Shown here piece after piece: positions 17,379 through 26,284 of a stretch of 64,000 nt of DNA. Position numbers and translations under genes: made by a program. Below the pieces are notes generated by a model, which ran no database searches, had not been told where the DNA came from, and worked only from the letters and a program-made list of their open reading frames with translations. Positions within the stretch are counted from its first letter, which is position 1, and each line of letters starts with the position of its first letter. This stretch comes from Pseudomonas sp. HR96 (GTDB lineage Bacteria > Pseudomonadota > Gammaproteobacteria > Pseudomonadales > Pseudomonadaceae), in the NCBI RefSeq assembly GCF_034059295.1, contig NZ_CP139142.1, positions 62,001-126,000 on the forward strand, in the 5' to 3' direction.

Positions 17379-18025
17379 CAGAAGCCCTGCCGCGTCTTGC
17401 CGGTGAACACGACCCAGTCATCCATCTGCTCAGGGTCGAGCCACAGCGTGTGGCCGTGCGCCGATTCGCACAGGTATTCCTCCTGCGCTTCGCCGTCGCT
17501 GCCCACTCCCAAACGGACATCCACCACCAGCAGCACCGCGCCTTCTTGGACGAAGCTGCCGATGTCACTGATGACCGCAAGCTCCGAGCCCAGTCCGACA
17601 TAGCCCTGGTAACGAAAGCCGTCGGGCAGCGATGCGTACGGCTCGGGCTCCTCCTCGTCCTGCCACGGTGCCGGCAAGGCGACCACGGTGGGCGCCGAAG
17701 GGGTCAGCGGATGGTCGGGATGCCCCGGGGGTGAACGCCGGGGACGCGGCGGGCACAGAAACAGGCGCGCGGCCGTCACCGCGGCGCGCTCGCGGCGCAG
17801 CAGGGAGGGCAGGGCACGCACCGCGTCATCCCAGCGCGTTTCGCGGCTGGCATCGGCCGCTACGCGGCTGAGGGTTTCGGGGCGCACGTTCCAGCGCAGG
17901 GCCACATCGGCCATGCGCCAGCCTTTGCGGCGGATCAGGTGCTTAAATTCCGCCGGCGTAAGGGTGGGAGGGCGAAGGAGCTTCAGGCCGATATTGACTT
18001 GATCCATGGCGCATGTTTTACCCAT
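17378..18025 (-). CDS. Integrase-partner protein with HTH, copy A
   Basis: 215 residues, unrecognised as a whole. Residues 23-60 form a likely helix-turn-helix (TPAEFKHLIRRKGWRMADVA, RWNVRPETLSRVAAD). A proline-rich linker covers about 90-130. A compact C-terminal domain follows (GYVGLGSELAVISDIGSF, WLDPEQMDDWVVFTGKTRQGF). It is translated just before the integrase with a 1-base overlap of stop and start, the same arrangement as copy C at 50759. A role as accessory DNA-binding factor, directionality factor or repressor of the integrase is inferred from the HTH and the coupling. An internal ATG at codon 7 is a possible start. Confidence 0.75.
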   Translation of the reverse strand: MGKTCAMDQVNIGLKLLRPPTLTPAEFKHLIRRKGWRMADVALRWNVRPETLSRVAADASRETRWDDAVRALPSLLRRERAAVTAARLFLCPPRPRRSPPGHPDHPLTPSAPTVVALPAPWQDEEEPEPYASLPDGFRYQGYVGLGSELAVISDIGSFVQEGAVLLVVDVRLGVGSDGEAQEEYLCESAHGHTLWLDPEQMDDWVVFTGKTRQGF

Positions 18026-18119
18026 TCAATCGCTTGATCTCCATGATTTCATGTTCCTCGATCTTGGGTAACGCCTGCGGTGAGCTGAGGTAAGTAGTCA
18101 TACGACTAATTCAGACCGG

Positions 18120-18395
18120 CTACCGTGCTGCATAACCCTTGGACCTAGCTTCGGTCCGGGTCCTAAAGCTTCGGGGTTGTATCCCAGCAAGAAGCAATCC
18201 AAGTAAGCCTAAATAGCCTGCGGTCACGGTGCGTAGAATCACCTGCTCGATCTTCGCCGCAGTGGCCACTCTCAACAGGTGCTGAGCCAGCACAGGAGGG
18301 CTGAGTCGGTGCCAGAACCGGGTCACACGAGCTCGGCTGGCACTTGGAAAATACAGCTGCAACGTGGTCAGGCGATTCGGTTTTGATTCACTCAT
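18120..18395 (-). CDS. Small protein, possibly DUF190-like, altered C-terminus
   Basis: 91 residues. The start overlaps the end of the fluoride exporter gene (ATGA) and has GGAGG upstream, so it belonged to the same operon. HLLRVATAAKIEQVILRTVTAGYL resembles the helix pattern of PII-like DUF190 proteins, which often sit in fluoride loci. This is weak. The last 25 residues look like a shifted frame, so the gene may be truncated. No membrane signal strong enough to call. Confidence 0.45.
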   Translation of the reverse strand: MSESKPNRLTTLQLYFPSASRARVTRFWHRLSPPVLAQHLLRVATAAKIEQVILRTVTAGYLGLLGLLLAGIQPRSFRTRTEARSKGYAAR

Positions 18396-19721
18396 TTCTG
18401 CTTATCCTCCGGCACTGCTTTTAGCGTGCTCTCGGCCTTGCGTTGCGCTTGAAAGGTCTTGATCTCCGAAAGGCGGATATCAGTGGGCAGCACGTGACGA
18501 TGTTTGCTGTGGCCCACGCGCTGGGCGAGATAGATCCCGGTATGGCCGGGACACCAGATAGCTGGCGATGCAAGCAATCGCGGCGAGTGGGGCGATCTCG
18601 GGGCCGAACAGCTCCATGGCCATGACGATCGTTGCCAGCGGGGTGTTGGCGGCGCCGGCGAAGACCGCAACGAAGCCGATGCCGGCGAGCATCGAGAACG
18701 GCAAGTGCAGCAGCGGTGCAAGTGCATTGCCCAGCGTCGCGCCGATGTAGAACAGCGGCGTGACCTCGCCACCCTTGAACCCTGTACCGAGTGAGGCGAC
18801 GGTAAACGCAAGCTTGCCGAACCAGTCCCAGGGCGCGACCGGCGTTGCGAAGGATTGAACGATGCTCGGAATGCCCAGGCCGATGTACTGATACGCATCG
18901 AGTGCCCACACCGCTGTCGCCACCACAATCCCCCCCACCACAGGGCGCAACGGCGAGTAGGGAATCAGCTTTTTTATCCACGCGCCAAGGGTGTGGGTGG
19001 CGGTAGCGAACAGCAGCCCTGCCAGCCCGAACACGATGCCTGCGACGACTACTGCCGTCACCGTCCAGAACTGCACGGGTGCGATCTCGCCGATGACGTA
19101 GTGGGTGTGCACGAGGCCCCAGAGCAGCCCAACCTGATCAGCGGCGATGGCGGCGACCATGCAAGGGAATAGCGCGTCGTAGCGCATGCGGCCAATGGCG
19201 AGCACCTCAAGGCCGAACAGTGCTCCGGCCAGCGGCGTACCGAAGACCGAAGCGAAGCCTGCGCTGATTCCCGCCATGAGCATGATTCGGCGATCTTCGC
19301 GGCGCAGACGGAACAGGTGAGTTATCTGATCGGCCAGTGCGCCACCCATTTGTACGGCAGTGCCTTCGCGTCCGACCGATGCGCCAAACAAATGCGAGAT
19401 CAGCGTACCCGCAAGCACCAGGGGCACCATTCGCAACGGGATGGTTTTTTTAGGGTCGTGAATCTCGTCGATCAGCAGGTTGTTGCCCGCATCCACCGGC
19501 TTGCCGATCAGGTAGTAAATCAGCCCCACCGCAAAGCCTGTCACGGGCAACAGCCATATGGCCCAGCGATGGGTTTCACGCCCTTGGGTCGCGTGATCGA
19601 GGGAGAACAGAAACAGCGCGGATGCCAATGCCGCCAGAAGCGCTACGGCACTGGCAAGCACCAACCATTTGCCGATTTAAGGAAGCAGGTCGAGTTGTTC
19701 AGGTTTTCTGAGTTTTGACAT
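18392..19721 (-). pseudogene. CLC-F fluoride/proton antiporter, broken by two mutations
   Basis: Reads as a Pseudomonas fluoride-specific CLC: GNNLLIDEIHDPKK replaces the GSGIP filter of chloride CLCs, GREGTAVQMG carries the gating Glu, and GFKGGEVTPLF follows. From the ATG at 19721 (MSKLRKPEQLDLLP) codon 15 is TAA, then the frame resumes at GKWLVLASAV. A TTG at 19664 could restart translation. Near 18550 one extra C shifts the frame; the native end (SGHTGIYLAQRVGH to the stop at 18392) is in the other frame. The riboswitch upstream still looks sound. The antiporter would have expelled fluoride. Activity of the current product is doubtful. Confidence 0.85.
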
Positions 19722-19724
19722 GGG

Positions 19725-19756
19725 GGTCAGCCACATAGAGGAAAGTGGGCCTGACC
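19725..19756 (-). promoter_or_regulatory. Hairpin just before the fluoride exporter start
   Basis: GGTCAG...CTGACC stems with inner CCAC/GTGG pairs form a strong hairpin ending three bases from the ATG at 19721. Lying downstream of the riboswitch, it is a candidate expression platform acting on translation. No clear Shine-Dalgarno sequence is visible outside it. Confidence 0.45.
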
Positions 19757-19806
19757 AAGAAGAGAATTTTGCGCCGGACGCCTACAGCCCTGTCTTGACC
19801 AGGTTT

Positions 19807-19866
19807 CTGTAGGCATCATCAGCTGCTATTGGCGCAGCGGTTGGTAAGTGGAGGAATGCCATCTCC
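19807..19866 (-). promoter_or_regulatory. Fluoride riboswitch (crcB motif)
   Basis: On the minus strand the aptamer reads GGAGATGGCATTCCTCC, then AACCGCTGCG, then GCAGCTGATGATGCCTAC. This matches the conserved GGNGAUGG...CC hairpin, the AACCGC pseudoknot segment and the CUGAUGAUGCCUAC closing segment of fluoride riboswitches. It stands about 85 nt upstream of the CLC-F gene, the arrangement known from Pseudomonas eriC-F. It would turn the gene on when fluoride binds. Confidence 0.88.
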
Positions 19867-20149
19867 AGTGCCAGATCATAGAGATCTCTCCCGGAGATGT
19901 AAAATGTTGTCGCTACGATGATGGGTTGCGCTCCTAGAGATCGTTCTGAGCGGCGGTAATATCGACCTGCACCCCATACATGAATCTGAACGGCCGCTTC
20001 TGGCGTTAGCTGTCCCTCGCGGGTAGCGGCTGCATTGAATGGGATCTTTATTACAGAGGTAGAGCGCCTGCCAGCCCATTCATGTCCATTGCCAAGGCAA
20101 GGTCGGCAGAGCGTTACTTGATCGGCTCACGATTACCCCATACAACAGC
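19867..20149. other. Intergenic, riboswitch promoter region expected
   Basis: No gene is supported between the riboswitch and the esterase fragment. The promoter for the riboswitch transcript must lie here, but I cannot name its boxes. Confidence 0.35.
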
Positions 20150-20382
20150 AGGCTGTTCTGGAACGCACCCAACCCTGCACTCGCCTGACTACCTCTTTAC
20201 CCACTCCGAAATGCACAAATCCATGTGGCGCCTCTCGCACCACCCACAGTTCGACGGCAACCATTTCGCCCCAGCGTGCGGCCATCTGCAGCGTGTCATC
20301 CAGCAGCGGGTCGCGCTCACCCACCACCATCACTGCAGAAGGCAGGCCGGTCAGATCGGCATACAACGGCGACAACGGGGGC
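20150..20382 (-). pseudogene. Esterase remnant, last 75 codons
   Basis: Strong nucleotide similarity to the 3' end of the hydrolase gene at 45280-46236: the blocks encoding LPPAVLIVGERDPLLDDTLEMAARWGE and APHGFVHFGVGK are readable. It ends abruptly at the junction with the IS3 fragment. This copy is much closer to the intact gene than the one at 11855. Confidence 0.8.
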
Positions 20383-20580
20383 GATGCTTCGACTGCCCGC
20401 AGCGCTTCGGCTTTGGGTAAACAGTTCGTTCACGCGGCTGCGCAAAATCACCCGTTCGGCATCAGGGGATCGGCGTTTTCGACAGTATGCGTAGTAGCAA
20501 GATCGGGTGACTTCAAATACCGAGCACAACAGATCAACGGGCTCCTCGGAGCGAAGCTGATCGACTAACGCGAGCGCTCG
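20383..20580 (-). pseudogene. IS3 orfB transposase, 5' stub
   Basis: The frame reads LVDQLRSEEPVDLLCSVFEV and YYAYCRKRRSP, the usual start of IS3 OrfB (HTH_21 region). It is lost after about 60 residues, before the DDE integrase core. It would be made as an OrfAB fusion by frameshifting. Confidence 0.75.
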
Positions 20581-20897
20581 TGTTCCTCGGCCATCAAGAG
20601 CGCGGTAGCCTTTTTTAGGATCGACTTTTCCCGTTCCAGGCGATTGATTCGGGCTTCCAATTCTTGGATTTTTTGCTGCTCAGGTGTTAACGCCTTGCTG
20701 GTCGGCGTGACGCCGCCACGTTCTTGCTGGAGCTGGTTCACCCAACGACGCAAGGCCGACTCAACCAGGCCAAGCGAACGGGCCGCCTCGGTATGGCTGT
20801 AGCCTTGGTCGAGCACAAGGCAGGCAGCCTCGCGCTTGAACTCAGGGGTAAAGGTACGATGTTGCTTGGTCGTCAGACACCTCTCTGTGGCGAGCAT
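20565..20897 (-). CDS. IS3-family transposase OrfA
   Basis: 110 residues: an HTH (TPEFKREAACLVLDQGYSHT, AARSLGLVESALRRWVNQL) followed by a leucine-zipper coiled coil (ELEARINRLEREKSILKKA), typical of IS3 OrfA. On its own it binds the terminal repeats but cannot catalyse transposition. The downstream orfB is truncated. Confidence 0.9.
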   Translation of the reverse strand: MLATERCLTTKQHRTFTPEFKREAACLVLDQGYSHTEAARSLGLVESALRRWVNQLQQERGGVTPTSKALTPEQQKIQELEARINRLEREKSILKKATALLMAEEHERSR

Positions 20898-20937
20898 TCT
20901 CGCCTAAATGGGTGTCCGGTTTCATTAGACCACTACA

Positions 20938-21164
20938 TTGCCACATCCCGTCAGGCGGTGATAAAAGTCCGCGCTAAGGCTGCGAAATGACCGGGTACGT
21001 ATGCCAGACAACCGATCCAGATCAGCGGCTAGGGAAGACATGATCGCAGCCACCACCTGGTTGGCACGCTTCCATATATTTTCGACCAATGCGTGTGCAG
21101 ATAAATTTAGCATAAGACACAAGCAACCATGGGTCATGGTGTGATTTATACGCTACAATATCCT
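20938..21164. other. Between IS3 and toxin gene
   Basis: A minus-strand frame here has some protein-like composition but no start signal or known motif. A -10-like TACAAT at 21154-21159 probably belongs to the toxin-antitoxin promoter. Confidence 0.35.
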
Positions 21165-21465
21165 ATGAAAACGATCAAACAAACCTCTGACTACCGCACC
21201 TGGGAAAGCAAGCTGAGACAAGCGGGCTAAAGCCGCTATTGCCGCACGGATATTCCGTGTGGCTACTGGACTGATGGGTGATGTGTCGCCGGTTGGCCAA
21301 GGCGTCAGCGAACTCCGTATTCACTACGGACCAGGGTACCGGATCTATTTTCAGCAGCGCGGCGATGAGCTGGTGATTTTGTTGTGCGGTGGGGACAAGG
21401 GCACGCAAGCCCGTGATATTGAGGCAGCAAAAATACTCGCCAAAAATTGGAGCGACGATGAATGA
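21165..21465 (+). pseudogene. RelE/HigB-type toxin with frameshift
   Basis: Starts MKTIKQTSDYRTWESKLR from the ATG at 21165. A small indel near 21222 then shifts the frame. The remainder (KRAKAAIAARIFRVATGL, then IHYGPGYRIYFQQRGDELVI and LLCGGDKGTQ) is the conserved core and end of the RelE/ParE-superfamily addiction toxin that pairs with HTH antitoxins. In the current frame translation stops after 21 codons. The ribosome-dependent mRNA cleavage expected from the family is therefore lost unless the ribosome slips. Confidence 0.82.
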
Positions 21466-21755
21466 AAGAACCTCTATACGATTACGATCCTGCCGCCGCG
21501 CTGAGCGATCCTGAAAGCATTGCCATTTTCATGGCTGACGCCTTTGAGACCGGGGACGCCGGGCACATCGCCAAAGCCCTTGGGGTAGTTGCCAGAGCCA
21601 AAGGAATGACCGAGATAGCCAAGCAATCGGGACTGTCGCGCGAAATGCTTTACCGATCGTTTAGCGAGCAGGGCAACCCCACGCTAAAAACCATGCTAGC
21701 CGTTATGCGAGCGGTTGGCGTCGACATGACTACACGGCAGCACGTTTCCAATTGA
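21462..21755 (+). CDS. HigA-type HTH antitoxin
   Basis: 97 residues, intact. The end contains an HTH (GMTEIAKQSGLSREMLYRSF, then NPTLKTMLAVMRAVGVDM), as in the addiction-module antidote family partnered with RelE/HigB toxins. The ATG at 21462 overlaps the toxin stop, the usual toxin-first order. It should bind the promoter upstream of 21165 and repress the operon. With its toxin frameshifted it is now an orphan that could still neutralise a related chromosomal or plasmid toxin. Confidence 0.88.
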   Translation: MKEPLYDYDPAAALSDPESIAIFMADAFETGDAGHIAKALGVVARAKGMTEIAKQSGLSREMLYRSFSEQGNPTLKTMLAVMRAVGVDMTTRQHVSN

Positions 21756-21950
21756 TCTGCTTTTTAGCGCTTTGGCTTGACTCAAAGCTCTGAAGCGGGG
21801 TGCTTGGAGTACTGAGTAGGGCAGCGGGAAATAACTCTTTGGAGCGAGGCCGCGGAGCGGGCACTGGCCGTTATTTCTTCGCCCTAGAGCGCGCACCTGG
21901 TGGTGGGTCTGCTTGTCGGCTTCGGTCAGGTGCGGTCCGGCTGCTTAGGA

Positions 21951-22172
21951 TCAAGCGGCTCGCCAGTGATCCGGATTTCCCTTATTCGCATCTCTCACAC
22001 ATGCTACTAGAGGTTTGAGGCCCAGCCTTCTGTCCGCCACGATCGCTTCTTCTTGGGTTTTGTACTCTGCCTGCGCAGCCTTCGCTCCACCTACCAGCTC
22101 AAGAATGTATCCGGTGATAGGAGCGCCTTCGGGTCTTCCTTTGGGCTGGGGCTTTACAAACACATTTTCCAT
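21951..22172 (-). CDS. Small hypothetical protein
   Basis: 73 residues (MENVFVKPQPKGRPEGAPI, then YKTQEEAIVADRRLGLKP). The start has GGGAGAA at a good distance. The pattern of a short beta-strand, a YxTxxEAI helix and a C-terminal HWRAA is seen in small Pseudomonas proteins resembling DUF2188, but this is not a firm match. No neighbour suggests a role. Confidence 0.55.
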   Translation of the reverse strand: MENVFVKPQPKGRPEGAPITGYILELVGGAKAAQAEYKTQEEAIVADRRLGLKPLVACVRDANKGNPDHWRAA

Positions 22173-22328
22173 GCGATTTCTCCCGCGTTACTAGACGAGA
22201 TGAATAAGGGATGCGTGCATGAGACCAAGATTCATATTTTCGACCTTACGACGAGGTATTGGGTAACGCATCCGCATTGTTTGCGGCCCCGACCAGTCAT
22301 GCTACCCGCTTGCTTTGTAACGTAAAAC

Positions 22329-22439
22329 TTACCCACAAAAACCGGGGATAGTCCTGTGGACAGACCCTGGCTTTGCCTGCCAAGGCTCAGCCCGACAGGC
22401 ACCAAGTACTGCTGATTAATATTTGATCAGTCACATAAC
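22329..22439. repeat. Inverted 9-mer element S3
   Basis: TTACCCACA (22329-22337), 17 bp, TGTGGACAG, with TTGATCA at 22433-22439. The inner CCGGGGATAG block matches S2, S4 and S5. It is followed within 200 bp by fragments of the DUF7831-like gene and of the integrase. Confidence 0.72.
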
Positions 22440-22469
22440 AATGACCTGGCTTTGGTCTACCCGCAATAA

Positions 22470-22575
22470 CCGGAAACTCCAGCGTGCGCTTGTATGCGTA
22501 GATGCGTTCAAAGTTGACCCGCAGCACATCCGAGCCGACTACTTGATGTCGCTGCGGTTGGCGAACGGCCCTATG
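22470..22575 (-). pseudogene. DUF7831-like gene fragment
   Basis: The minus strand reads SDVLRVNFERIYAYKRTLEF, aligning with SVDLLRVNPDHVYVYEDTLD of the gene at 10936-11658. Only about 35 codons are recognisable. It is more diverged than the two long copies. Confidence 0.45.
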
Positions 22576-22614
22576 CCGAAACTATAAATAGGTCACAATT
22601 CCTGACCCTAAGTC

Positions 22615-22762
22615 GCGGCCAGCGGCCATCTGTGGCTGATGGTCGACGGCAAGCGCAACAAGCGCCGCGATAGAACAAGCTCAGCATGAAGTGATCCTGG
22701 GCACACTTGAGCGTGCTCCTGGCTGCCGCTATCGCCTTGAAGGACAGTGCGATGCCTTCCAT
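22615..22762. pseudogene. Two integrase scraps in opposite orientation
   Basis: 22615-22670 matches the integrase on the plus strand (encoding SGHLWLMVDGKRNKRR), whereas 22672-22762 matches it on the minus strand (codons for VEGIALxFxAIAAxxSxLK). Both orientations side by side imply that an inversion or two separate insertions preceded decay. Confidence 0.72.
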
Positions 22763-22809
22763 TGATATCTTTCAAATGCGTTAGGGCTTAAACCCCGTGT
22801 CCCATTAAA

Positions 22810-24450
22810 TCAAGCTGCATCAAAGAACGCCACTTTTTGCGTTAGACGATTGGCCAACTCAGACAGTTTCTCACTAGCCGCTGCCACCTGTTGTGAGCCG
22901 CTGGCCGACTTGACGGTTGAGCTGTGGATACGTGTGATATTTTGGGCTACGTCCTCGGCCACGGCGTTTTGCTGGACCGAAGCGGTGGCTATCTGGGCAT
23001 TCATATGGTTAATGGATCCGACCTGCTCGCTGATCTTGGACAAGGCGACTTGAGCGCTACGGGTTTGGGTCACGGTCTGGCGTACCACAGCACAACTCTC
23101 GCGCATAGTCTTAGCAGCATTCTCGGTGCCGATCTGCAAGGTGCTAATCATCTCGCGGATCTCCTGAGTCGATTGCTGGGTACGGTTGGCCAGCGAGCGA
23201 ACCTCATCGGCTACCACTGCGAAGCCGCGGCCGTGCTCACCAGCCCTTGCTGCCTCGATGGCCGCGTTGAGGGCTAACAGGTTAGTTTGAGAGGCGATGG
23301 AGTTGATCACTTCGATAACTGTCTCGATTTTCTCGCTGTGTACCGACACCTGCTCTACGATGCTTGTAGTCTGGGTCAAGGTCGCCGCCAACTCCTCGAT
23401 AGCTTGGGTGGTGTTCGCCACCAGACGATTGCCGCTCTCGACTTCGCTGTCGGCCAGCCGCGAGGCGACCGCTGCCTGGGCTGCATAGCCCGAGACTTCG
23501 TTGACAGTTGCCGCCATTTGAGTAATGGCCGTAGCGACTTGCTGGGCTTCGTGAGTTTGGAGGCTAATCTGCTCGTTGTTGGTTGACGAGGTAGCCGTCA
23601 GGTGCACGGAAGAACGGTTGACCTCCTGGGCAGCCAAGCGTACCTGGGTGATGGTTTCAGAAAGATGAGTGAGCGCGGTTTTCAGGACGCCCATCACGCT
23701 ATTAGGGTAACGGGTCACGATGTTCTGATGGAGATCGCCGGCCGCCAGGCGCTGGATAGCCGTGGCCACCTCCGTCGGTTCGCCACCCAGGGTGGATTTA
23801 ACGAATCGGATAATGACCACCGACAGCATGATGCTCAGCAAAAGCGCCATGCCCGTGGCGATCAGCATCAGGGTGCTGAACTGGCTAGCAGTAGTCTGAA
23901 CCGCGCCCAACTTAATGTTGATAGACGCCTCCTCATAGTCGATCAGAGCATTGATCCGTTTGAGCCACTCTGTGTAATAGCCGGAAGTTTGCTGAAGCAG
24001 CAAGGCCTGGGCCCCGGCCAGATCGCCGGATCGACGCAGGGTGATCAAGAGCTGCGTTGACTTCAAAGTTTGCTGCTCGATGTCCTTGATAGCGTCTAAT
24101 AAACCGCGCTCATCTGAGGTAATGTTCACGCCTGTGAATAGCTGATCCATGGGGACAGCAGAGTTCACATATGCTTTTTCCAAGCTTGTCATTTCTGCCA
24201 GATGGACATCGAGATCCCGGTCATTACTGACCAAGACCGCATCACGGATGGCTATAGCGCGGTTGTGAACGCTGCCACGAAAATTGATCGCGTAGCGTTG
24301 CACCTTGGCTGCGTTCTGGCTGACGTCATTGAGCGTTGAATCAATAAAGCCGACACGTTGAATGCCAATACTGGTGATTAATACCAATAATGCCAACATC
24401 GCAGCGAAGCTGAGCCCTATACGGGTGGCCAGCGAAATCGGATTTTTCAT
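22810..24450 (-). CDS. Methyl-accepting chemotaxis protein
   Basis: 546 residues. A first membrane helix spans about 12-30, a periplasmic four-helix-bundle ligand domain about 35-185, a second membrane helix about 190-215, a HAMP region, then the long cytoplasmic coiled coil. The signalling hairpin tip ([40 protein letters not shown]) is intact. It would pass ligand binding to a CheA-CheW complex, presumably chromosomal because no che genes are seen here. The C-terminus lacks a CheR-binding pentapeptide. The gene ends about 50 bp from the integrase scraps. Confidence 0.95.
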   Translation of the reverse strand: MKNPISLATRIGLSFAAMLALLVLITSIGIQRVGFIDSTLNDVSQNAAKVQRYAINFRGSVHNRAIAIRDAVLVSNDRDLDVHLAEMTSLEKAYVNSAVPMDQLFTGVNITSDERGLLDAIKDIEQQTLKSTQLLITLRRSGDLAGAQALLLQQTSGYYTEWLKRINALIDYEEASINIKLGAVQTTASQFSTLMLIATGMALLLSIMLSVVIIRFVKSTLGGEPTEVATAIQRLAAGDLHQNIVTRYPNSVMGVLKTALTHLSETITQVRLAAQEVNRSSVHLTATSSTNNEQISLQTHEAQQVATAITQMAATVNEVSGYAAQAAVASRLADSEVESGNRLVANTTQAIEELAATLTQTTSIVEQVSVHSEKIETVIEVINSIASQTNLLALNAAIEAARAGEHGRGFAVVADEVRSLANRTQQSTQEIREMISTLQIGTENAAKTMRESCAVVRQTVTQTRSAQVALSKISEQVGSINHMNAQIATASVQQNAVAEDVAQNITRIHSSTVKSASGSQQVAAASEKLSELANRLTQKVAFFDAA

Positions 24451-24654
24451 TTAGTGAACTCATAGGAATGCTGGTCGATCTCAGCAGAGGCAAGATACGG
24501 CATATAGCCATCACTCAGTTTTGGGCACATTACTGATTACCAATCAAGAAACCCAATAAATTATCCAAGCACAAGTGATAGAGAGAGCCTATGGCTTTTT
24601 GACGTCTTTATTTTGACAAATGTAGTGATCTACTAACTCCGAGCACCTTTGGTG

Positions 24655-24756
24655 CTCTTGGCGCACTACGATGCTACCGAACGTTTCACCTTCCCCGACG
24701 ATCACGGCGTGCAGATCTACTTGGCCGACGGCAAGGAGCTGACGGATGTCGGGTAG
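24655..24756 (+). pseudogene. C-terminal fragment of an unknown protein
   Basis: An open stretch without start, LLAHYDATERFTFPDDHGVQ and then IYLADGKELTDVG followed by TAG. It reads like the natural end of a protein. The upstream part is missing, and a small GAGCACC/GGTGCTC hairpin stands at the break (24641-24657). Family not recognised. Confidence 0.4.
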
Positions 24757-24871
24757 ACAGGGCAATGGTCGAGGGCAGGGAATACGACTAGGCCTAGGAC
24801 GCGCTGGAGGCGCCGTCGCGTTTTTTTCAGCTTCCCGGCAGCTTATGCGGCCTTACAGTCAGCCGCCGACG

Positions 24872-25348
24872 TCATTCGAGCTTGATCGTCTTCAACACTC
24901 GGGCATGGTACTCCACATAAGCGTTGAGCTGATTTACATACCGGCGAGCGAGCTGAATGCTTCCCTCGCTGGACTTCAGCAGCGCATTGATCTGCAAGAC
25001 CATTTCCGGATTTTCGAAATCAGCAGGCAGCGCCAATCGTTACTGGATGAACCGCAGATTTTTCTCTGCCTTATCAAGGCCTATTGTTTGCAACTTTTGC
25101 GCGTCTTCAGCGGTCAGCGCAGACGTTTTGAAAAATTCCATAGCGCAGCGGTTGATATCAGGGTTGTGGGTAAAGATGTCCGGTTCCCTGTGGTGCAACT
25201 GGAGCAAGTACTCCAACTCGCGGTGCAAGGCACGAGCCTCGTCCTGGTAATGCGAGCATCGCTGCACCATGCCTGCCGCTGCCGCTTGCATCTCTGTAGC
25301 GAATCTCAGGGTTTCGGCCAGATCCAAATGTTCCATGTTCTGTTCCAT
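24872..25348 (-). pseudogene. Paralogue of the 157-aa protein, with nonsense codon
   Basis: Homologous along its whole length to the protein at 32403-32876 (shared ATEMQAAAAGMVQRCS, HRELEYLLQLHH and YHARVLKTIKLE). After RFIQ an in-frame TAA (Glu in the paralogue) interrupts it, and the frame then continues to its natural TGA at 24872. A 102-residue product could still be made. Function unknown. Confidence 0.75.
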
Positions 25349-25474
25349 CGACAGTGATGACGGGCAAGGCGATCAGCCACGTCTGTTGGATTGTCCCCTG
25401 GACAAACAGTGCGCAGCCCGCGGTACTTATTTGATTTTCTGCCTATCAGCTTCGCTCAATCAATAGGTTTTCCG

Positions 25475-25760
25475 ATGAATATCAAATTCATGCTCTCGTT
25501 GCAGCGACCGTCGCCGCATGCCTGATAGGTTGCGCCACCCGGCGGAGATTCAACGGCAAAACGACCAGCTGCTGATCAATGCCAACCTGCAGCAGATCCA
25601 AGCCAATCAAATAAAGGTGCTGGTCCTGCAGCAGGCTCAGGCAGGGTATCAGCTGCAGGGCAACACGTTATTGAATACCCAAAGCCCAGCTCCAGAAGCA
25701 AAGCAATGCCCTGCAGTCGGTTCATATCGAGCAGGGCCATGCCAAAGCGGTGCGGCGTGA
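25475..25760 (+). pseudogene. Small lipoprotein gene, frameshifted
   Basis: Starts MNIKF, then in another frame ALVAATVAACLIGCA, a lipoprotein signal with lipobox LIGC. In a third frame PAEIQRQNDQLLINANLQQI leads into a glutamine-rich coiled coil ending at 25760. Two shifts within 60 bp separate the parts. Originally probably a small outer-membrane lipoprotein. Confidence 0.55.
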
Positions 25761-25894
25761 CTGAACAAAGCCTGGCACTGGCCGTGTCCTCATGTTTTTC
25801 TCGAGACGCAAAGGCGATCGCCTGGCCATTCCGGAACTCCTGTCCTGCCATGGCGCGGCGGCTGCATTTGATCCGATCGCGTCCAAGGCCTCAC

Positions 25895-25990
25895 GTCGAT
25901 GAGGGCAGACGGCTGGAGCAGTGACACGCCAAATAAAACTTGATCCATGGAGCATGTTTTTTCCGATTTGATAGCTCTAGTTTGAGGGTT
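25895..25990 (-). pseudogene. Remnant of the integrase-partner gene, 5' end
   Basis: The minus strand reads KTCSMDQVLFGVSLLQPSAL, aligned with KTCAMDQVNIGLKLLRPPTL at the start of the partner proteins. Similarity fades after about 30 codons. It lies just before the truncated mvaT copy, as the remnant at 10355 does before the full mvaT. Confidence 0.6.
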
Positions 25991-26087
25991 GCAGCGATTT
26001 AAGCTTTTCGCAAGTCTTTGTGCGGCCACTCGGGCACGGTGATGCCTGCGACCGCCGGCCTCAAATACTCGTGATAATAGAACGTAA

Positions 26088-26284
26088 TGACGCTACTTGA
26101 TCCAGCAGCAGGCCGTGCTGATCCAGCTTCGGTCAAAGGCAAACGCCGCGCTCGCGTCATCAAGACGTACCGAAACCCACTGACGGGCAAAATCGTGCAA
26201 ACCAAAAGCGGTAACAACCTCTCGTTGCGTGCCTGGAGAGTCCAGTTCGGCGTCGAAGAAGTGGAAAGCTGGGTGCAGTTTTAG
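26088..26284 (+). pseudogene. mvaT, 3' part only
   Basis: From 26091 on the DNA equals the 3' 194 bp of the mvaT gene at 10570-10929, giving the intact DNA-binding domain from LLDPAAGRADP on. The coiled-coil half is missing. An ATG created at the junction could yield a 65-residue DNA-binding domain without oligomerisation, which might act as a dominant-negative form. This is speculation. Confidence 0.8.

Larger units (their letters stand above)
20383..20937 (-). mobile_element. IS3-family element, truncated
   Basis: One terminal inverted repeat is visible at 20913-20937 (TGTCCGGTTTCATTAGACCAC...). orfA is complete and orfB is cut after about 60 codons at 20383, where the esterase fragment begins. 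The other end of the element is missing. It can no longer move on its own. Confidence 0.82.
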
